The notes: generated by a model not told the origin, from the letters alone. 64,000 nt of DNA from Combretum micranthum (GCA_024138025.1 JAMXBD010001438.1:248001-312000); one strand, 5' to 3'; positions 10,735 through 22,499 are shown, counted from the first letter of the stretch. Numbers and translations are program-made.

Positions 10735-10973
10735 GGCTATATAACTTCGAGGGCCAATGGATGGTGGAGGAAGATGAGGATGAGGAAGTGGAATTGGTAG
10801 CCTTGGATCAAAGCGACGACGCGGATGGCAGCCTGGTGACAGGTTAGTAACAGAAACCCTCTCGAGTTAAATTTCGATTTACTTATTTGAATTGTTGCCT
10901 GGATGAAATTAATGTGTTATGGGAAAGCTGGAAGTCAGAACCCTAGGTAAGTAGCTTTGAGAGTGTTTTAGGG

Positions 10974-11290
10974 TTGATAAGTGTTAGATGTTTGTTGACC
11001 TCAGGACACATACGGGTGAATATCGTGGAGGCTTATGTTTTATTTGACACGGGGGCAACTCATTCATTCATCACCACTATTTTGGCTAACCAACTTGGAT
11101 TGCCTATAGCCACAACTACTGTTAGTTTGAGGATTAAGACACCTACCAAGAGCGTTGTGTCAACCCGAGAATTGATAAAGGATTGTCCGTTGGAAGTTTA
11201 GGGACACCACTCCAAAAGTGATTTAATAATGTTGGAGATAAATAAATATGGAGTTATCCTTCGAATGAGTTGGCTAAGTAAGGTAAAAGC
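10974..11290 (+). pseudogene. Retrotransposon aspartic protease, broken
   Basis: Encodes the retropepsin-like protease that would mature Gag-Pol. The catalytic motif appears as LFDTGATHSF, preceded by a hydrophobic strand (VEAYV) and followed by the flap region LRIKTPTKS. A TAG at 11199-11201 interrupts it after KDCPLEV. Homology continues past the stop (SDLIMLE, MSWL, AIVDC), then shifts frame into the RT ORF. The same DTGATH motif is present at about 22540, 33775 and 47480. Confidence 0.82.
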
Positions 11291-11299
11291 AATAGTGGA

Positions 11300-12172
11300 T
11301 TGCCAAAAGAGGACAGGTGTTTCTATGATCAATTGGGGGAAAGAGTAGAATTTGTGGGAGAGACCCTAGTCCCGAGAAGGTTCGGGTTAAACTCATTCGA
11401 ATTGATGATGGAGGATGAAGAAATGATACCTATCGAAGGTGTGTTGGACGAAGAAGAAACTCGGGAGGAAGAAGATATACCAATGGTAAATGAGTATTTG
11501 GATGTGTTTCCAGAAATCTTACCGGGATTACCACCAAAAAGAGAAATTGATTTTGAGATTGTTTTAGCTCCAAACATCGAACCGATATCCAAAGCACCAT
11601 ACCGGATGGCATCGGTTGAGTTGAAGGAGTTAAAGACACAATTGCAAGAACTTTTGGATAAAAAATTCATAAGACCAAGTGTGTCGCCATGGGGCGCACC
11701 TGTTTTGTTTGTAAAGAAGAAGGATGGGTCAATGAGATTGTGTATTGATTATCGTGAGTTGAATAAGGTAACTATCAAGAATCGATACCCTCTGCCAAGA
11801 ATTGATGATTTGTTTGATCAACTGCAAGGGGCTTGTGTGTTTTCACGCATTGATTTGCGTTCGGGATACCATCAGTTGAGGATAAGGCCTGGGGATGTAC
11901 CAAAGATGGCTTTTCGTACTCGTTATGGACACTACGAGTTTCTGGTGATGTCGTTCTGGCTGACTAATGCACCAGCTGCATTTATGGACCTTATGAACAG
12001 AGTTTATAAGCCACTTTTGGATAAATGTGTGATAGTCTTCATAAACGACATCCTAATATATTCGAAGACCAAGGAACAACACGAGGAACATCTTCGTTTG
12101 GCGTTGCAAACCTTAAGGGACAACAAGTTATATGCCAAATTGTCCAAGTGTGATTTTTGGTTGGAGCATACT
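11300..12172 (+). pseudogene. pol: Ty3/gypsy reverse transcriptase, truncated, active-site change
   Basis: RT copies the element RNA into DNA. The frame is open for about 290 codons. An acidic linker ([12 protein letters not shown]) is followed by [68 protein letters not shown] and [12 protein letters not shown]. The metal-binding motif normally read as F-I-D-D is F-I-N-D here, so the first Asp is lost. PFGLTNAP, usual in the family, reads SFWLTNAP. The frame ends in an alien tail after CDFWLEH, where a minus-strand gag begins. No RNase H or integrase follows. Confidence 0.9.
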
Positions 12173-12840
12173 ACAGGATTCGGCTGAACTCTGTCTCGTA
12201 TTGTTCTATGGATTTTCCTTTTTGAGATATGTACAAGAAATCCGCACTATATCTTACTCTTAAACTTTCAGGGAAATAATTTTTCAGAAACTCATTCCGA
12301 AACATATCCCAGGTGATGGGTGGTGGCAATTCTCTACTCTTGGACTCCCACCAGACGCAGCATTAAACCTTAACATATAGGTACCATAGCTTATTCGAAG
12401 ATGATGAGGAATTTCATAAGCAGCAAAAGATCGTTCTATCTACGCGAGCCAATCCTCAACTTCATCTGGTTTCCCAAAAGCTTCGTCAAAGTAACGGTTA
12501 CTTTTGATAAAATCTGGGAGTGAAGTTCTGTATGGTCGAGGTGGTGGTGGAGGCGGCAAGGGGATTGTATGCGATTGAGCATCAGGTGCTGCTGGTCCAT
12601 GTACAGATGCTTGAGGTGCTTGATGGGGTGGTGCTTGAGCTGGTGCCTGTGGTGGCATATTCCTCTATTGTTGTTGAACTAACACATTAAGAAGTTGTGT
12701 TAATTGACCCAAAGTGGCTTGGAGGTCGCCTTGCGGGTTCGGGGCAGGAGCCACAGGGGGCACTTCTGGTGGGTTAACTTCTTCAGGTGGGTTGTTCGAT
12801 GCCTGCCTTACCCTCGGTCATCCTCTTCTAGGTCGACTGT
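12173..12840 (-). pseudogene. gag: Minus-strand gag, N-terminal half, truncated
   Basis: Reads leftward from about 12840. A basic start (RPRRG-stop-PRVRQ, resembling an AT-hook-rich Gag N-terminus) is followed by a Pro/Gln-rich stretch, a stop in the QQQ region and the block at 12440-12658 with SLPDFIKSNRYFDEAFGKPD and EDWLA. After a stop the homology goes on (IERSFAAYEIPHHLR, YGTYMLRFNA) until YETEFSRIL near 12180. There it is cut and fused to the plus-strand RT. It belongs to the element whose PBS and LTR lie at 13981-17376. Confidence 0.8.
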
Positions 12841-13980
12841 TTTAATCGTTTACTTAAATACTAGATTATTAAGTCTTTTACATATTTAAGTTACGGAAAT
12901 TTCGGAAGCTTTCAAGGAAATAAACATGTAAAGAGAAATCATACAAAAGAAGTTTTAAGCAACTAAATCAAGGGATGAATTTGTTTAAACCAAAATACTT
13001 CATTTAATTAAAAAGCATAGAAGGGAATGAAATCCCATACATAAAGAAATCAAGGCTTGCAAAAGAAATTCAAAATACAACAATGTTGAACACTTTTCCG
13101 AAAGCATAAATTAAACTACTGATCGATCCTATATCCTAAGTCGATCTGATTAACAAAATTCTTGTTGGACAATGGGATTGCTCTGTGGTCCTTCCTTCCT
13201 TCTTTGATCTTTCTTCATGGTGAGCGAGTTGCATTATGGGTTGGGACTAGAAGTCGTCTTTGGCCTCTTAGTTATGAACAGCTTCAAGTAGCTTCGGACC
13301 AATCATTCTTTTTCCTTTGCGAGAGGGTTGATTCCCAGACGTGCTTGGCTCCCATTGATCAAACTCCGTCTGTGATGCATGCTCTTCATCGGATACTTCC
13401 ATCACTTCATTCTCAGTCAGGTCTCTTATTAGGGGAATATGAGATTGGCTTCTATTCGGGATGTTCTCATTTGGGGTTGGTTCAACCGTCCATCCGAAAT
13501 CTTGACTCGCTTCCTGATGGCTAGAATCATCCTCGTCTCATCCGTGAATCTGCTAGCTCACCATGGGCATAAATATATAACCGGCTTATGGAATTCCAAG
13601 TTTGAAAATCGGGAAAACTGGACGTCTATCATTTCGAAAAAATGAACGAAGGTTCTTGGAGCATAGGGATGTGGTTGTAATGGCGCATAAGCCGTTCCAT
13701 ACCGTAAGAAACTTCTAAGTCAGTCCAATAGGGAAAACTCCATACATAGGCTTCTTACTTTTAACCGGTAGTTCACAAGGGTTTCATCATTTCTTAAATT
13801 CAAACTTTAGGCCTTAACTCTAACTTCTCCTAAGAGTAAGCTAAAAAGACAAGAGAGGTCATTAATTTTCCTTTTGCGAATTTCTAGACTTATCTAATCT
13901 TATCTAAGTCCTTTTGCATAAACATATCTATCTTTCTCTATTCTAGATTATTCCTATTATCTTTATTCTATAAACTTGTT
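12841..13980 (-). mobile_element. Leader/pre-gag region of minus-strand element
   Basis: Lies between a PBS (13981-13994) and gag on the minus strand, the position of the pre-gag ORF in the 31281 element. Minus-strand reading gives short acidic coding-like pieces near 13330-13430 (for example LTENEVMEVSDEEHA), broken by stops and shifts. The plus-strand ORFs at 12704, 13162 and 13439 are antisense shadows. I see no other gene here. Confidence 0.5.
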
Positions 13981-13994
13981 GCTCTGATAACCAA
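13981..13994 (-). other. Primer binding site, initiator Met tRNA type
   Basis: Minus strand reads TTGGTTATCAGAGC, the common plant gypsy PBS TTGGTATCAGAGC with one extra T. It lies 7 bases inside the LTR end at 14002, which fixes this LTR as the 5' LTR of a minus-strand element. Confidence 0.8.
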
Positions 13995-15076
13995 CTTAAA
14001 CTGTCACGCCCGAAGGGTACCCTAAACGTGGCAGTCCGTCACATATAATATCAAGACTTAAGAATGACTACCTTAGTCATGCGAAAAGCCTAGTATTACA
14101 TGTAAGGCGTCTAGCACGGTAAAAGAGACGCTTTTGAGAATCATAGTTTAAGCAAGTAAATGAACATACAAGAATCCATAAATAAAATATATTATAACAT
14201 TAATAACACAAAGGTCTATTACATGATTTCTTAAGGGCATACCCCTGCTAATCCCAAAGATCGTGATAGTCTTTACAACGTCTAAACACTATATTAAAGA
14301 TTTCAAAGGAATTCTAATCTAAGTCTCAAGTAGATTTCCTCAAAAGCTTTAATGGAAAACTTACACGGACATGGGGAGGCCCGGGCACAAAAATAGGTGT
14401 TTCCTGAGAATACAAATACCTATAGGGATGTAAGCTTATGGGCTTAGTGAGTAAATCCCAAAATTCATACTCAAAGTAAATTATCAACCAAGTTTATTAT
14501 CAACATATGGAATGCACAACCCACATGAGCATACAAGACATATGACTTTCCCGAATCATATGTTGAATGAATTACGCCCTTTATGCGGGTTGGGTATTCA
14601 GGCCAATTACAGCTACAACTTTTAAAACACTTTTATAGATCTTACCAGCTCCTATACGCCATCAAAACTTGTAGTTATTTACAAGCTCCTACTAGCCACC
14701 AATTTACGTAGTCTTACTGGTTCCTACTCGCCACTTACAATTGATATACCGGTTATGTCTACCATCACTATTATACACTTGCCCCACCAATTGTATAGTA
14801 GTGAATGAATGTGACTCAACATATGAAGTGTATGCATAATTTCTTAATTAAAGTCTAGTAGTTATATTTATCTTCTTTCAAGTGAGCAACCAATTTCAAA
14901 CACTTCAAGATAGTAATGTACAAACAACTTTATTACAAACAAATCAAGTTTCGATATACTTAATATTCTTTCAACATGTTATCATACAACTTCCATTTGA
15001 TTTTTGCCTAAACTCTAGTGCAACTAATTTTACAAGCACAATCATAAGTATGAAAAGTAACGGGAAATAAACTCAC

Positions 15077-15173
15077 TCAGCCATGATGACACTTTCTTGA
15101 AATGGATGAGTCGTTTCGGATTTCTACTAATCGTAGTAATCTTCGGGATACGAACAATCCTTCTCAAGATTAT
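15077..15173 (-). other. Exon-like block in LTR (conserved 15-codon tail)
   Basis: Minus strand: pyrimidine tract and TTAG, then a frame DNLEKDCSYPEDYYD ending at TAG (15127-15129), then ATGG and GTGAGT. Confidence 0.5.
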
Positions 15174-16265
15174 CTAATCAAGAAGAATATCCAAAATGAG
15201 TATTTCATGAAGTTTCTCTTCTTGAAGATTCTAAACTTTTCTTAAAATCGCGGTAAAATAGTAGAAGAGGAAATTCCAACTTAGAACGGCCATAACTTGC
15301 TCATTTTAATCAGAATTTCACAATAATATATCGTTTTCTACCTACTCAAAAAGATTTACCATTTCTAAACTTATTTTCAACAAACTTAGTCATTTGGGTT
15401 CCGAAAAAGCAGCGGCCAGATTCATTACGAATTTGTAAAAACTTGTTTCATTTTTTTATCAAAAGCTCACTTGATGAGGTAGACATATAATAACTTGTAA
15501 AACTTTTGGAAAGTATATATATATATTTATTGACTCATGACAAATGTATGAAGTGAATGAAGTTGTCTCAATTGAAAAAGTAAAGTTTTGAAAGATTTTG
15601 AAATTAAGAATTCTTGAAGTGTCTATTTTACTTTGAAAAGATTTTGAGTTATTTGAAATGTGTATTTCTTTCTCTAAATTTAATTGCTTGTAATTGCTTT
15701 AAAAATTATTTCAAGTTTTTATGATGAGTATCTCTTTTCTTTTCCTAAATCTTATATTTTATAATCTTCTTAATTTCTTAAAGAATGATTTTTATTTCCT
15801 AAACTTAACTTCCAACACTTTTTGAAAGTATTTGACACTTCTTATTTAAAAATGACTTCTGATTTCTAGAGATCATTTTAATGAAAAGGAATTTCTATTA
15901 TTGAAGAGAAGATGAAGTTGTTGAAAAAAAATCCTTGTTTTCTTAAAATCCTTTATATATGTTTATAAGAATCTATTAGGAACTCCTCTAAGTTTGTAAA
16001 AAAAATGGCTTCTTAGTTTAAAAACATTAATTACTTGTTTTTGTTCTAGAAAAGAATCTTTTTTTAAGAAAATATTTCTTCATTTGTTTTGTTGAGACAA
16101 AACCATTATGTTGCATGAATATGAGTCATAAGTTATGAAAATATAAAGGAACATAATACTTGAAAGAATAAGCTATTAAGAAAATAAATCAAGTATTGGA
16201 ACCTTAGCTTGTTCAAGGTATCCCATACTAAGAAATGACAGTCCAAAAGAAAAAGAAAATGTTTT

Positions 16266-16306
16266 GACTTGATGAGACAAGTCTAAGACTAGAAAGACTA
16301 GTCTTA
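16266..16306 (-). other. Two conserved LTR hairpins
   Basis: GACTTG/CAAGTC at 16266-16283 (6-nt loop) and TAAGACTAG/CTAGTCTTA at 16284-16306 (5-nt loop). Stems are identical to those at 7278-7317; the loops differ in length. Confidence 0.6.
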
Positions 16307-16671
16307 AAAACAACTTGAAATTAAATAAATAGCAAGGAAGTAAATAAATTGCAAGACAATGAGCTTATATGCTCTAAATATTATATATATCTATATAGAT
16401 ATATTAGATAGTTATGAACATAAAAGAACATAAAGGGGTTGAGATTATGAACAAAAACAAAGTATGAACCTATTGTTGCTTTCTTAACCTTCATGGTTTT
16501 AGAAAACACACACTAAGTTCTTACTAAGTAAATAAACATAGGAATTTCTTGAAGAAAGTTTACCTAAAAGAGATGAACTAAAGAGAGCTTCTTGGAAGAG
16601 AATTCTTGAGAGATTTTGAGAGAGTAACTTTAGAAATGAAGAAGTGTGAAAGAAGTGAAGGTATGAGGGGG

Positions 16672-16680
16672 TATTTATAG
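16672..16680 (-). promoter_or_regulatory. LTR TATA box (CTATAAATA)
   Basis: Minus-strand CTATAAATACCCC followed by a CT-rich leader without ATG; same position as the boxes at 7775 and 60226. Confidence 0.6.
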
Positions 16681-17376
16681 GAGAATGTGGGAGATAATTT
16701 GTGTTAATTAAATAAATGAAAAAAAAACAATATAGATAGAAAGAGGGAGGGGCCGGCGCAAATTGTGCATGGGAGAGAGGGAAAATTTTATTTTTTTTGT
16801 TATTTTGTTAATTAAAAGTAAGAAATGAAATATGTGAAATTGTATTGGAAATGAAAAAGTGTAAGAAATAGGTGTATGGATTGTAAGAGTAGGTTGTAAG
16901 AAAAAGTAGAGATAGATGAATAGTGTAGAATAGTAGAAAATAGTGTATGTAAAAGTAGACATGACAATTAAATACTGGTAATAAGAAAATACGCGTATAA
17001 ATGCGATATCTGATATTTTTAGCTACCGAAAAATTACGAAATTGATATTTTTGAAAATATTATATTTTTACAAGTCTAACGGTATATTCGGAATATTTTT
17101 ACTATTGCAGCCACGAGACACGTTTTTCAAGAACTGTGTCCGATCGGGTTCAAAGGACACTTGAATTTCAAAATTCTAATATTTTTATATAACCTATAGC
17201 TATTATGAACTATTATCGCTAATTATTCCAACTTCGTTTTCTAGGATTAAAGAAAACGGGAATGCCGGATCTAGAACCTAGGGTTTGTACTAGCCTTTTG
17301 TTGACCTTTAGGATTTCGGTTGACTTTTAATTCTAAGATCAAACTTAAAATTAACCGAAAATTTTAGGGGTTTACA

Positions 17377-18935
17377 ATTCTCTTGTATTACTATTATTTT
17401 CTTGTTAAAAGTAGTTATATTTTATAGATCTAACTTTTTGTAGCTTTGATTTTTGTTTATGCCTTAGATCTTATTATTTGAGTTATTATTTTTGTTATTG
17501 CTTATGATTCATGCATTTATAACTAGATCTAGTGTTTTGAGTTCATAAAAATGTATTAAAATTTTGTTTTATGTTCATAAACAACTTATAGTAGCATGAA
17601 GATGGTAGGAAAGTTTTAGAAAGCTCAAATCTATTTTATTTTCAACAAAAATCATTTTCGAAAATTCGGATGAAAATGATGCCATATTCAGAAAAGTTAT
17701 TTTTCAACTTCAAAATGTGTATTTTTCATTTAAAATGAAGGGCTTAGGGTATAGATAACATAAATGAAAGATTTTGATGAGTAAAGTTTAGATCTATGAG
17801 TTTATAGTTTACTACCATGGATTTCTTTTACATTATGTTCATTTTAAGAGTAGATCTTGGTTTTGAACTTAAACAAAAATAGTGAAATTCGTATTTTGGC
17901 AAGAGCCCTATTTAAAAACCACTTTCCAAGTGTCAAAATGAAATTTTTACTTGAGATAATGAAGGCTTATTATACATATATCATCAAGACTTCATTTTAT
18001 ATGGTTCAAAGATGATTTTCAAAGATTAATTTTCAAAAGAAAATTCTATTTTCGGATTTAGGTCAAGACATATTTTAAAAACATGTTTTCCAACTGAAAA
18101 ATGAAGTTTTATTCAAGAAATGGAAGGCTCTTAAGATATGATACGTAAAGAATGATTTTTCCTAAGTTTAGATAGATTTTATCAAAAGATATGACCAAAA
18201 ATAAATTTTGTAAATTTGGATTTCAATCAAAACCAATTTTAAAAACCCATTTATCAACTCAAAAACTCATGTTTTATGTGAAGAATGAAGGGTATAGGTA
18301 ATAGGTATAATTAAGTGGTGATTTTTACAAGTTGAAATGAGTTTTGATGAGATTAATGTGTAAAATAAAAAGTAGAATCAAGATGGAAAATTTTGAGTTA
18401 GTAGTCAACTTGTAAAATTCGTAACTTTGGATGATGCCCATGAAAACACCTATTATCCAAGTTCAAAACAAAAGTTTTATGTATTAAATGAAGTATTTAA
18501 GTAGTAGGTATAGTGAAGTCTTAAATTTTAATGCATTAAACAAGTTTTTCCCAAAGGAATCATTCAAAAAGTTGTCCGTAAGTGGGGACCGTGATAGTTG
18601 GAGCCGAGAATGACTTCGGGATTTCAGTAAAGAAAAAATGTTTGAAGTTATCAGCTAGGTTTTATGATTTGCCTTGTAATAGTTTTATGTAGAGAAGTCT
18701 TTGGATGAATGTAATTGAAGTATAATGTTTTGTATTTGGAGTATAGTAAATTGAAATTCCTTTACGTTGTTACTTAAGTTATATCAACATAAAATGTATC
18801 ACTCTGATGAGTTTCCTCATGTGTTAGACGCCTTGTACATAGTATGGAAGCCTTCGCGTGACTTGGGTGGTCATTCTTGGGCTTTAATATTGTGTACGGC
18901 GGACTGCCACGTTTAGGGTGCTTTTCGGGGCGTGA
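17377..18935 (+). mobile_element. Plus-strand LTR fragment, start of duplicated segment A
   Basis: From 17619 on it is nearly identical to 41075-43870. It lacks about 1.5 kb present in copy B: the sequence jumps at about 18570 from the equivalent of 42022 to a 14-bp filler matching about 43263-43276, then to 43507. It ends CGGGGCGTGA without the final CA and is fused directly to another LTR fragment. Because of the deletion it lacks the exon-like blocks found in copy B at 42850. The left border at 17377 is the insertion point of the minus-strand LTR. Confidence 0.85.
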
Positions 18936-20051
18936 AATCCTCATCAAGTCAAAACAAATTTTCTTTCTTTTATTTTATTCTTTTGGAACTAGTTTACTTC
19001 TTAGTTTCGGGAGCCTTGAAGAAGCTAAGACTCCCAATACTTGACTTTATTTATTATTTATGCTATTGTTGCTTGTTATTATTTCTCATAATCATGCCCA
19101 TTAAGATTGTTATCCAAATTTTCTAAGCTCCAATTATATTTGATAGAAATAAGATTTTGTTACATAAGAACAGTTTTACATATAATATAAAATCTATGGT
19201 TTAACCAAAGTAAAATTCTTTTCTAAGTTTTAGGAAGAATTCACTACTATTTAAAAGCTACTTTTTGTTTTGAAAAAGCTTTTTAAATCATTTCTATATT
19301 ACTTGTTTTCTTAAAAGAAGATGACTTTGACACTAAAATAATTTTCATAATATAAGGAAATCCCATGAAACAAAAATAAGAGTTTTCAAAACCAAGATTT
19401 TTCAAATAAATAGTAAAAAAAAAAACAAATGGGAAAAGTAGCACTAATGTTGAGGATTTAGAAAAGAAGAAATTCATTTTTATCATAAAGTCATTTAGAA
19501 AAATAGTAAGACAAACATAAAAATATTCTTTGAAAACAAAGGAAATCAAAATATTCATTTTATAGGATTTACAAAATGAATTTCTTGTAAACTATAGTTT
19601 TCTAAAGTCTTAATTAACATTGTTTTACCCAAGAAACATGGTTGGACAACAAACACTTGAGCATGGATAAAATATGAGCTAAGTATCTATGAAAAATAAA
19701 ATTTTTTCAACTATATAGATAACTAAGTAATTATCAAATAATTTTTGAATGATTTAATGTTTGTAGCAAATTGCTTTTGAGTTAGGGAAAATTCGTGGTG
19801 AATTTGATCACCACTGTTTCGGAGCCTAAATGATCCAGTTTGATAAAGATAATTTTATAAATAGGTAGATCTTTTCGAGTAGGTAGGAATCGGTATATTA
19901 TATACGCAATTTCGAGTTAAAATGACCAAGTTATGTCTATTTTAAATTGGAGTTTTCCTTTATACGAACTTTGACGTTCTCATGACATTGTTTTGTCAAA
20001 ATTCAAGAAAGTCATCAAGAAGCACTCATTTTGGGTATTTTCCTTGACTAG

Positions 20052-20149
20052 GTGATTCCAAGGAAGGATACCCATACCCCAAAGATTATTTCGACTAAGT
20101 GGATTGTGTGAACAACTCATCCATTTTAGAGAAGTGTCGGCATGGCATC
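20052..20149 (+). other. Exon-like block in LTR (conserved 15-codon tail), copy A
   Basis: TTCCTTGACTAG, then a frame GDSKEGYPYPKDYFD ending at TAA (20096-20098), then ATGG and a GTGAGC donor-like site. Copy B has E in place of the second K. Confidence 0.5.
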
Positions 20150-20450
20150 GTGAGCTTATTTTCTTAAAATGCTTTACTTGATTGTGCTTGTAATTTAGTC
20201 GCATTAGAATTAAGAAAAGACAAATTGATATGTATGCGAAAATTGTTTGAAAGGATCCTAAGAATATCGAGGCCGGAATTGATTAAATGTTTGTTTTAGT
20301 ATAACATATGATTTGTATGAAATTCTATGATCACCTTAAATTTGATAACAATGATGCTATGATATCATAAATAAATTGATTCATGCATACCACGAAATGA
20401 GTCACATTACACTGGGTTATTATCCTTGGGTGAGAAGGATGGTAGCTCAG

Positions 20451-20590
20451 GTCGAAAGCAACACTTGGCGGTTATGATCTAAAGCAATTGCTTGGCGACA
20501 TGGAGTTAAATGCTTGGCAGAAATCTGAAAGCATGACTCAATTCAAGTAGACTTAATATGCTTGGCGGTATTGATTGAAAGCAAAAGTTT
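20451..20590 (+). repeat. Minisatellite inside LTR (AAAGCA/TGCTTGGCGG type)
   Basis: Four to five irregular units with AAAGCAA and GCTTGGCGG or GCTTGGCAG, between GAGTCACATT and TGGAGGGCGTAAATCCATTC. Repeated at about 45390-45525 in copy B. Confidence 0.7.
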
Positions 20591-20824
20591 TTTTTACTAA
20601 AACTATTTATTTTGAGGTTACGTATCACCAAACGCCAAATGGAGGGCGTAAATCCATTCAACATATAATTCTCTGAAAACTATATGCCTTGTTTGCCCAC
20701 GTGTCTGTTGCATTTCATTTGTCTGCTTAAATAACTTGTTTGAAATTCATTACACAAGAAGTTTATTTATGGAATAGTTCTCACTAAACCTATTAGCTTA
20801 CACCCTTATAGATATCTTTTGCAG

Positions 20825-20866
20825 TTCACCTATTTGTGGTTGAGGCCACGTGGACCCTACAGCCAG
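20825..20866 (+). other. Short exon-like block in LTR (42 nt)
   Basis: Bounded by ATCTTTTGCAG and CCAG/GTATTT. Aligns with the blocks at 4239, 30989 and 45760. Confidence 0.45.
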
Positions 20867-21212
20867 GTATTTTCCTTTTTGGTTAAGGAATTTGTAGATG
20901 AAGTTTAGTATTGGATAAGATATAGACTTCATAGAAATATTCTTGTAATAGATTATAGTTATTTGTGGCTGAGGAATGCCCCTAAGATTTGTAAGACTAT
21001 TGTTATGAATAAATGAATATTATGAATCATCTTTTCTTAATTTGTTATTATATCTTCTTAAGCTTCATAATTCCATGTATGGTCCTCTAAATTTGTGAGA
21101 GCACGCCTTACACTTAATATCGAAGCTTCTAGGAATGACTAAGGTTGTCATACTTAAGCTTTAATATTGAGTATGGTGGACTATTCGTTTAGGGTACCCA
21201 TGGGGCATGACA

Positions 21213-22340
21213 GAAAGCATCCGACATACAGTCGCATGCTGTGCCATTTCCACTGCCGCAACCATCGAGGTCATACCGAAACATGCTCCCTGACTTCATC
21301 AAAAGTAATCGCTACTTCGATGGAGCCTTCGGAAAGCCAGATGAGATCGAAGACTGGTTGGCCCAAGTCAAGAGATCGTTTGATGCTTATAAAGTGCCCC
21401 ACCATTTAAGAGTCAGTTTTGGGACATACCTGCTAAGATTTAATGCCTGAATATGGTGGGAGTCGAAGAAGCGAGAATTGCCTACTCTAGTTACTTGGGA
21501 TATGTTTTGAGAAGAGTTCTTAGAGAACTATTTTCTAAGGACTCTCAAAGTTTAGTACAGTGCTGACTTCCTGCATATTTCCCAAAAGGGGAGAACCATC
21601 GAGCAGTATGAAACTAAGTTCAGCTGCCTTTTGCAATATGCTCCTGAATCCTTTAAGTAAAGCAGGAGTTAAAAATATAAGTTTCCTTGAATGGACTAAA
21701 TGAGGACTTGAGGATTCGTTTAGAGGAGTTTGATATCAGAAGCTTTAGGGAGCTAGTGGAAAGGGCTCGAATAATTGAAGGAGCCAAAAAGATGAAGACA
21801 AACGCTCCAGAGAGGAAAGTGTTTGTGTTTGGAGGGAAGCCTTATGAAGGACTAGTTCTAGATTCAAGAATAAGAGGTTAAACCTTTGGAAGTTTCAATG
21901 GAAGTGGAAGCAATCATAAGGAAGTAACCAAGGTGGATATTACGTAATGGAAATGCCGAGGCAGGCATTATCCAAAGTCTTGCCCACAGTTACAAAACAA
22001 GTGCTATTTTTGCGGTAGCCTGGATCATAAAATCTTGGAGTGTCCCAAGAAGAACATCAGTTTTTGTTATGTGTGTAAGCAGCCATGGCACTTAGTAAAT
22101 GAATGCCCGAAAAGGAAATACCCTGGCAAAGCCGTCCAATGCTTTAGGAGGGTCTGCCCTTGCCAGAACCAACAACGACAATGGGAACGGGAACCGCTCT
22201 GGCACATCAATGCATGGGATAAGAATTTACAACCTAGAAGGCCAGTAGATGTGTGAGGAAGCCAATGATGAGGAGGAAGGATGTGAGTTTGTTGCCATAG
22301 AGGAAGACAGAGCCTATGATCACGGTTTAGTTGTAGGTTA
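21213..22340 (+). pseudogene. gag: gag fragment, copy A, fused to LTR end
   Basis: The LTR terminus at 21212 is followed after a few bases by mid-gag sequence (QSHAVPFPLPQPSRSYR). The PBS, pre-gag region and Gag N-terminus are therefore deleted. The capsid block FIKSNRYFDGAFGKPDEIEDWLA and the part around 21687-21881 are in different frames. Stops after LLRFNA, WDMF and ESFK are shared with copy B (46145-47275), so they predate the duplication. A three-module zinc-knuckle region follows near 21945-22110: CX3HX4C after WKC, then CX2CX4HX4C twice (CYFCGSLDHKILEC, CYVCKQPWHLVNEC). Copy A has an extra frame change after CPKRK compared with copy B. Confidence 0.85.
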
Positions 22341-22499
22341 GCCTTAACTTAAGCTATCATTTTGTTTGTTTATAGCATCTTTATATATTATCGAATCCAT
22401 AACAATAGAATCCCAACATCTCTATAGCTTAAAGCTTTAGAATGGTTAGAGAAGTATAGTATGGCACAGTTAATAACTAGTGCGTGTTGAATGCAGGAA

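Larger units (their letters stand above)
8446..12172 (+). mobile_element. Truncated Tekay/Del-like Ty3/gypsy internal region
   Basis: Contains, in order, pre-gag remnants, gag, protease and reverse transcriptase, the usual gypsy order. No intact frame runs through it. It stops in the RT thumb/connection area near 12172, where the sequence becomes the reverse complement of another element's gag. RNase H, integrase and a 3' LTR are missing. The RT motifs ([45 protein letters not shown]) fit the Tekay/Del branch by memory; a tree would be needed to prove it. Confidence 0.85.
14002..17376 (-). mobile_element. 5' LTR of minus-strand gypsy element, 3.4 kb
   Basis: On the minus strand it begins TGTAAACCCC (17376) and ends GGGCGTGACA (14002), next to the PBS. 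It contains the TATA box at 16672, an ATG-free CT-rich leader, donor-like TTTTAG/GTAAAC near 16563, hairpins at 16266-16306, the exon-like block at 15077-15173 and a tandem repeat near 14640. It is inserted into a plus-strand LTR that starts at 17377; the other end of the element is lost, so no target duplication can be checked. Confidence 0.9.
18936..21212 (+). mobile_element. Plus-strand LTR 3' part, copy A
   Basis: Begins inside the hairpin region (TCCTCATCAAGTC) and ends at CCCATGGGGCATGACA, the LTR 3' terminus. Same junctions and sequence as 43871-46144. Carries the exon-like block 20052-20149, a tandem repeat at 20451-20590 and the short block 20825-20866. The 64-codon ORF at 18932 is LTR sequence, not a gene. 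Confidence 0.85.

Noticed and set aside
18932..19126. 64-codon ORF, repeated at 43825-44061
   Set aside because: Reads across an LTR-LTR junction and the hairpin block; the same bases in other LTRs are not open.
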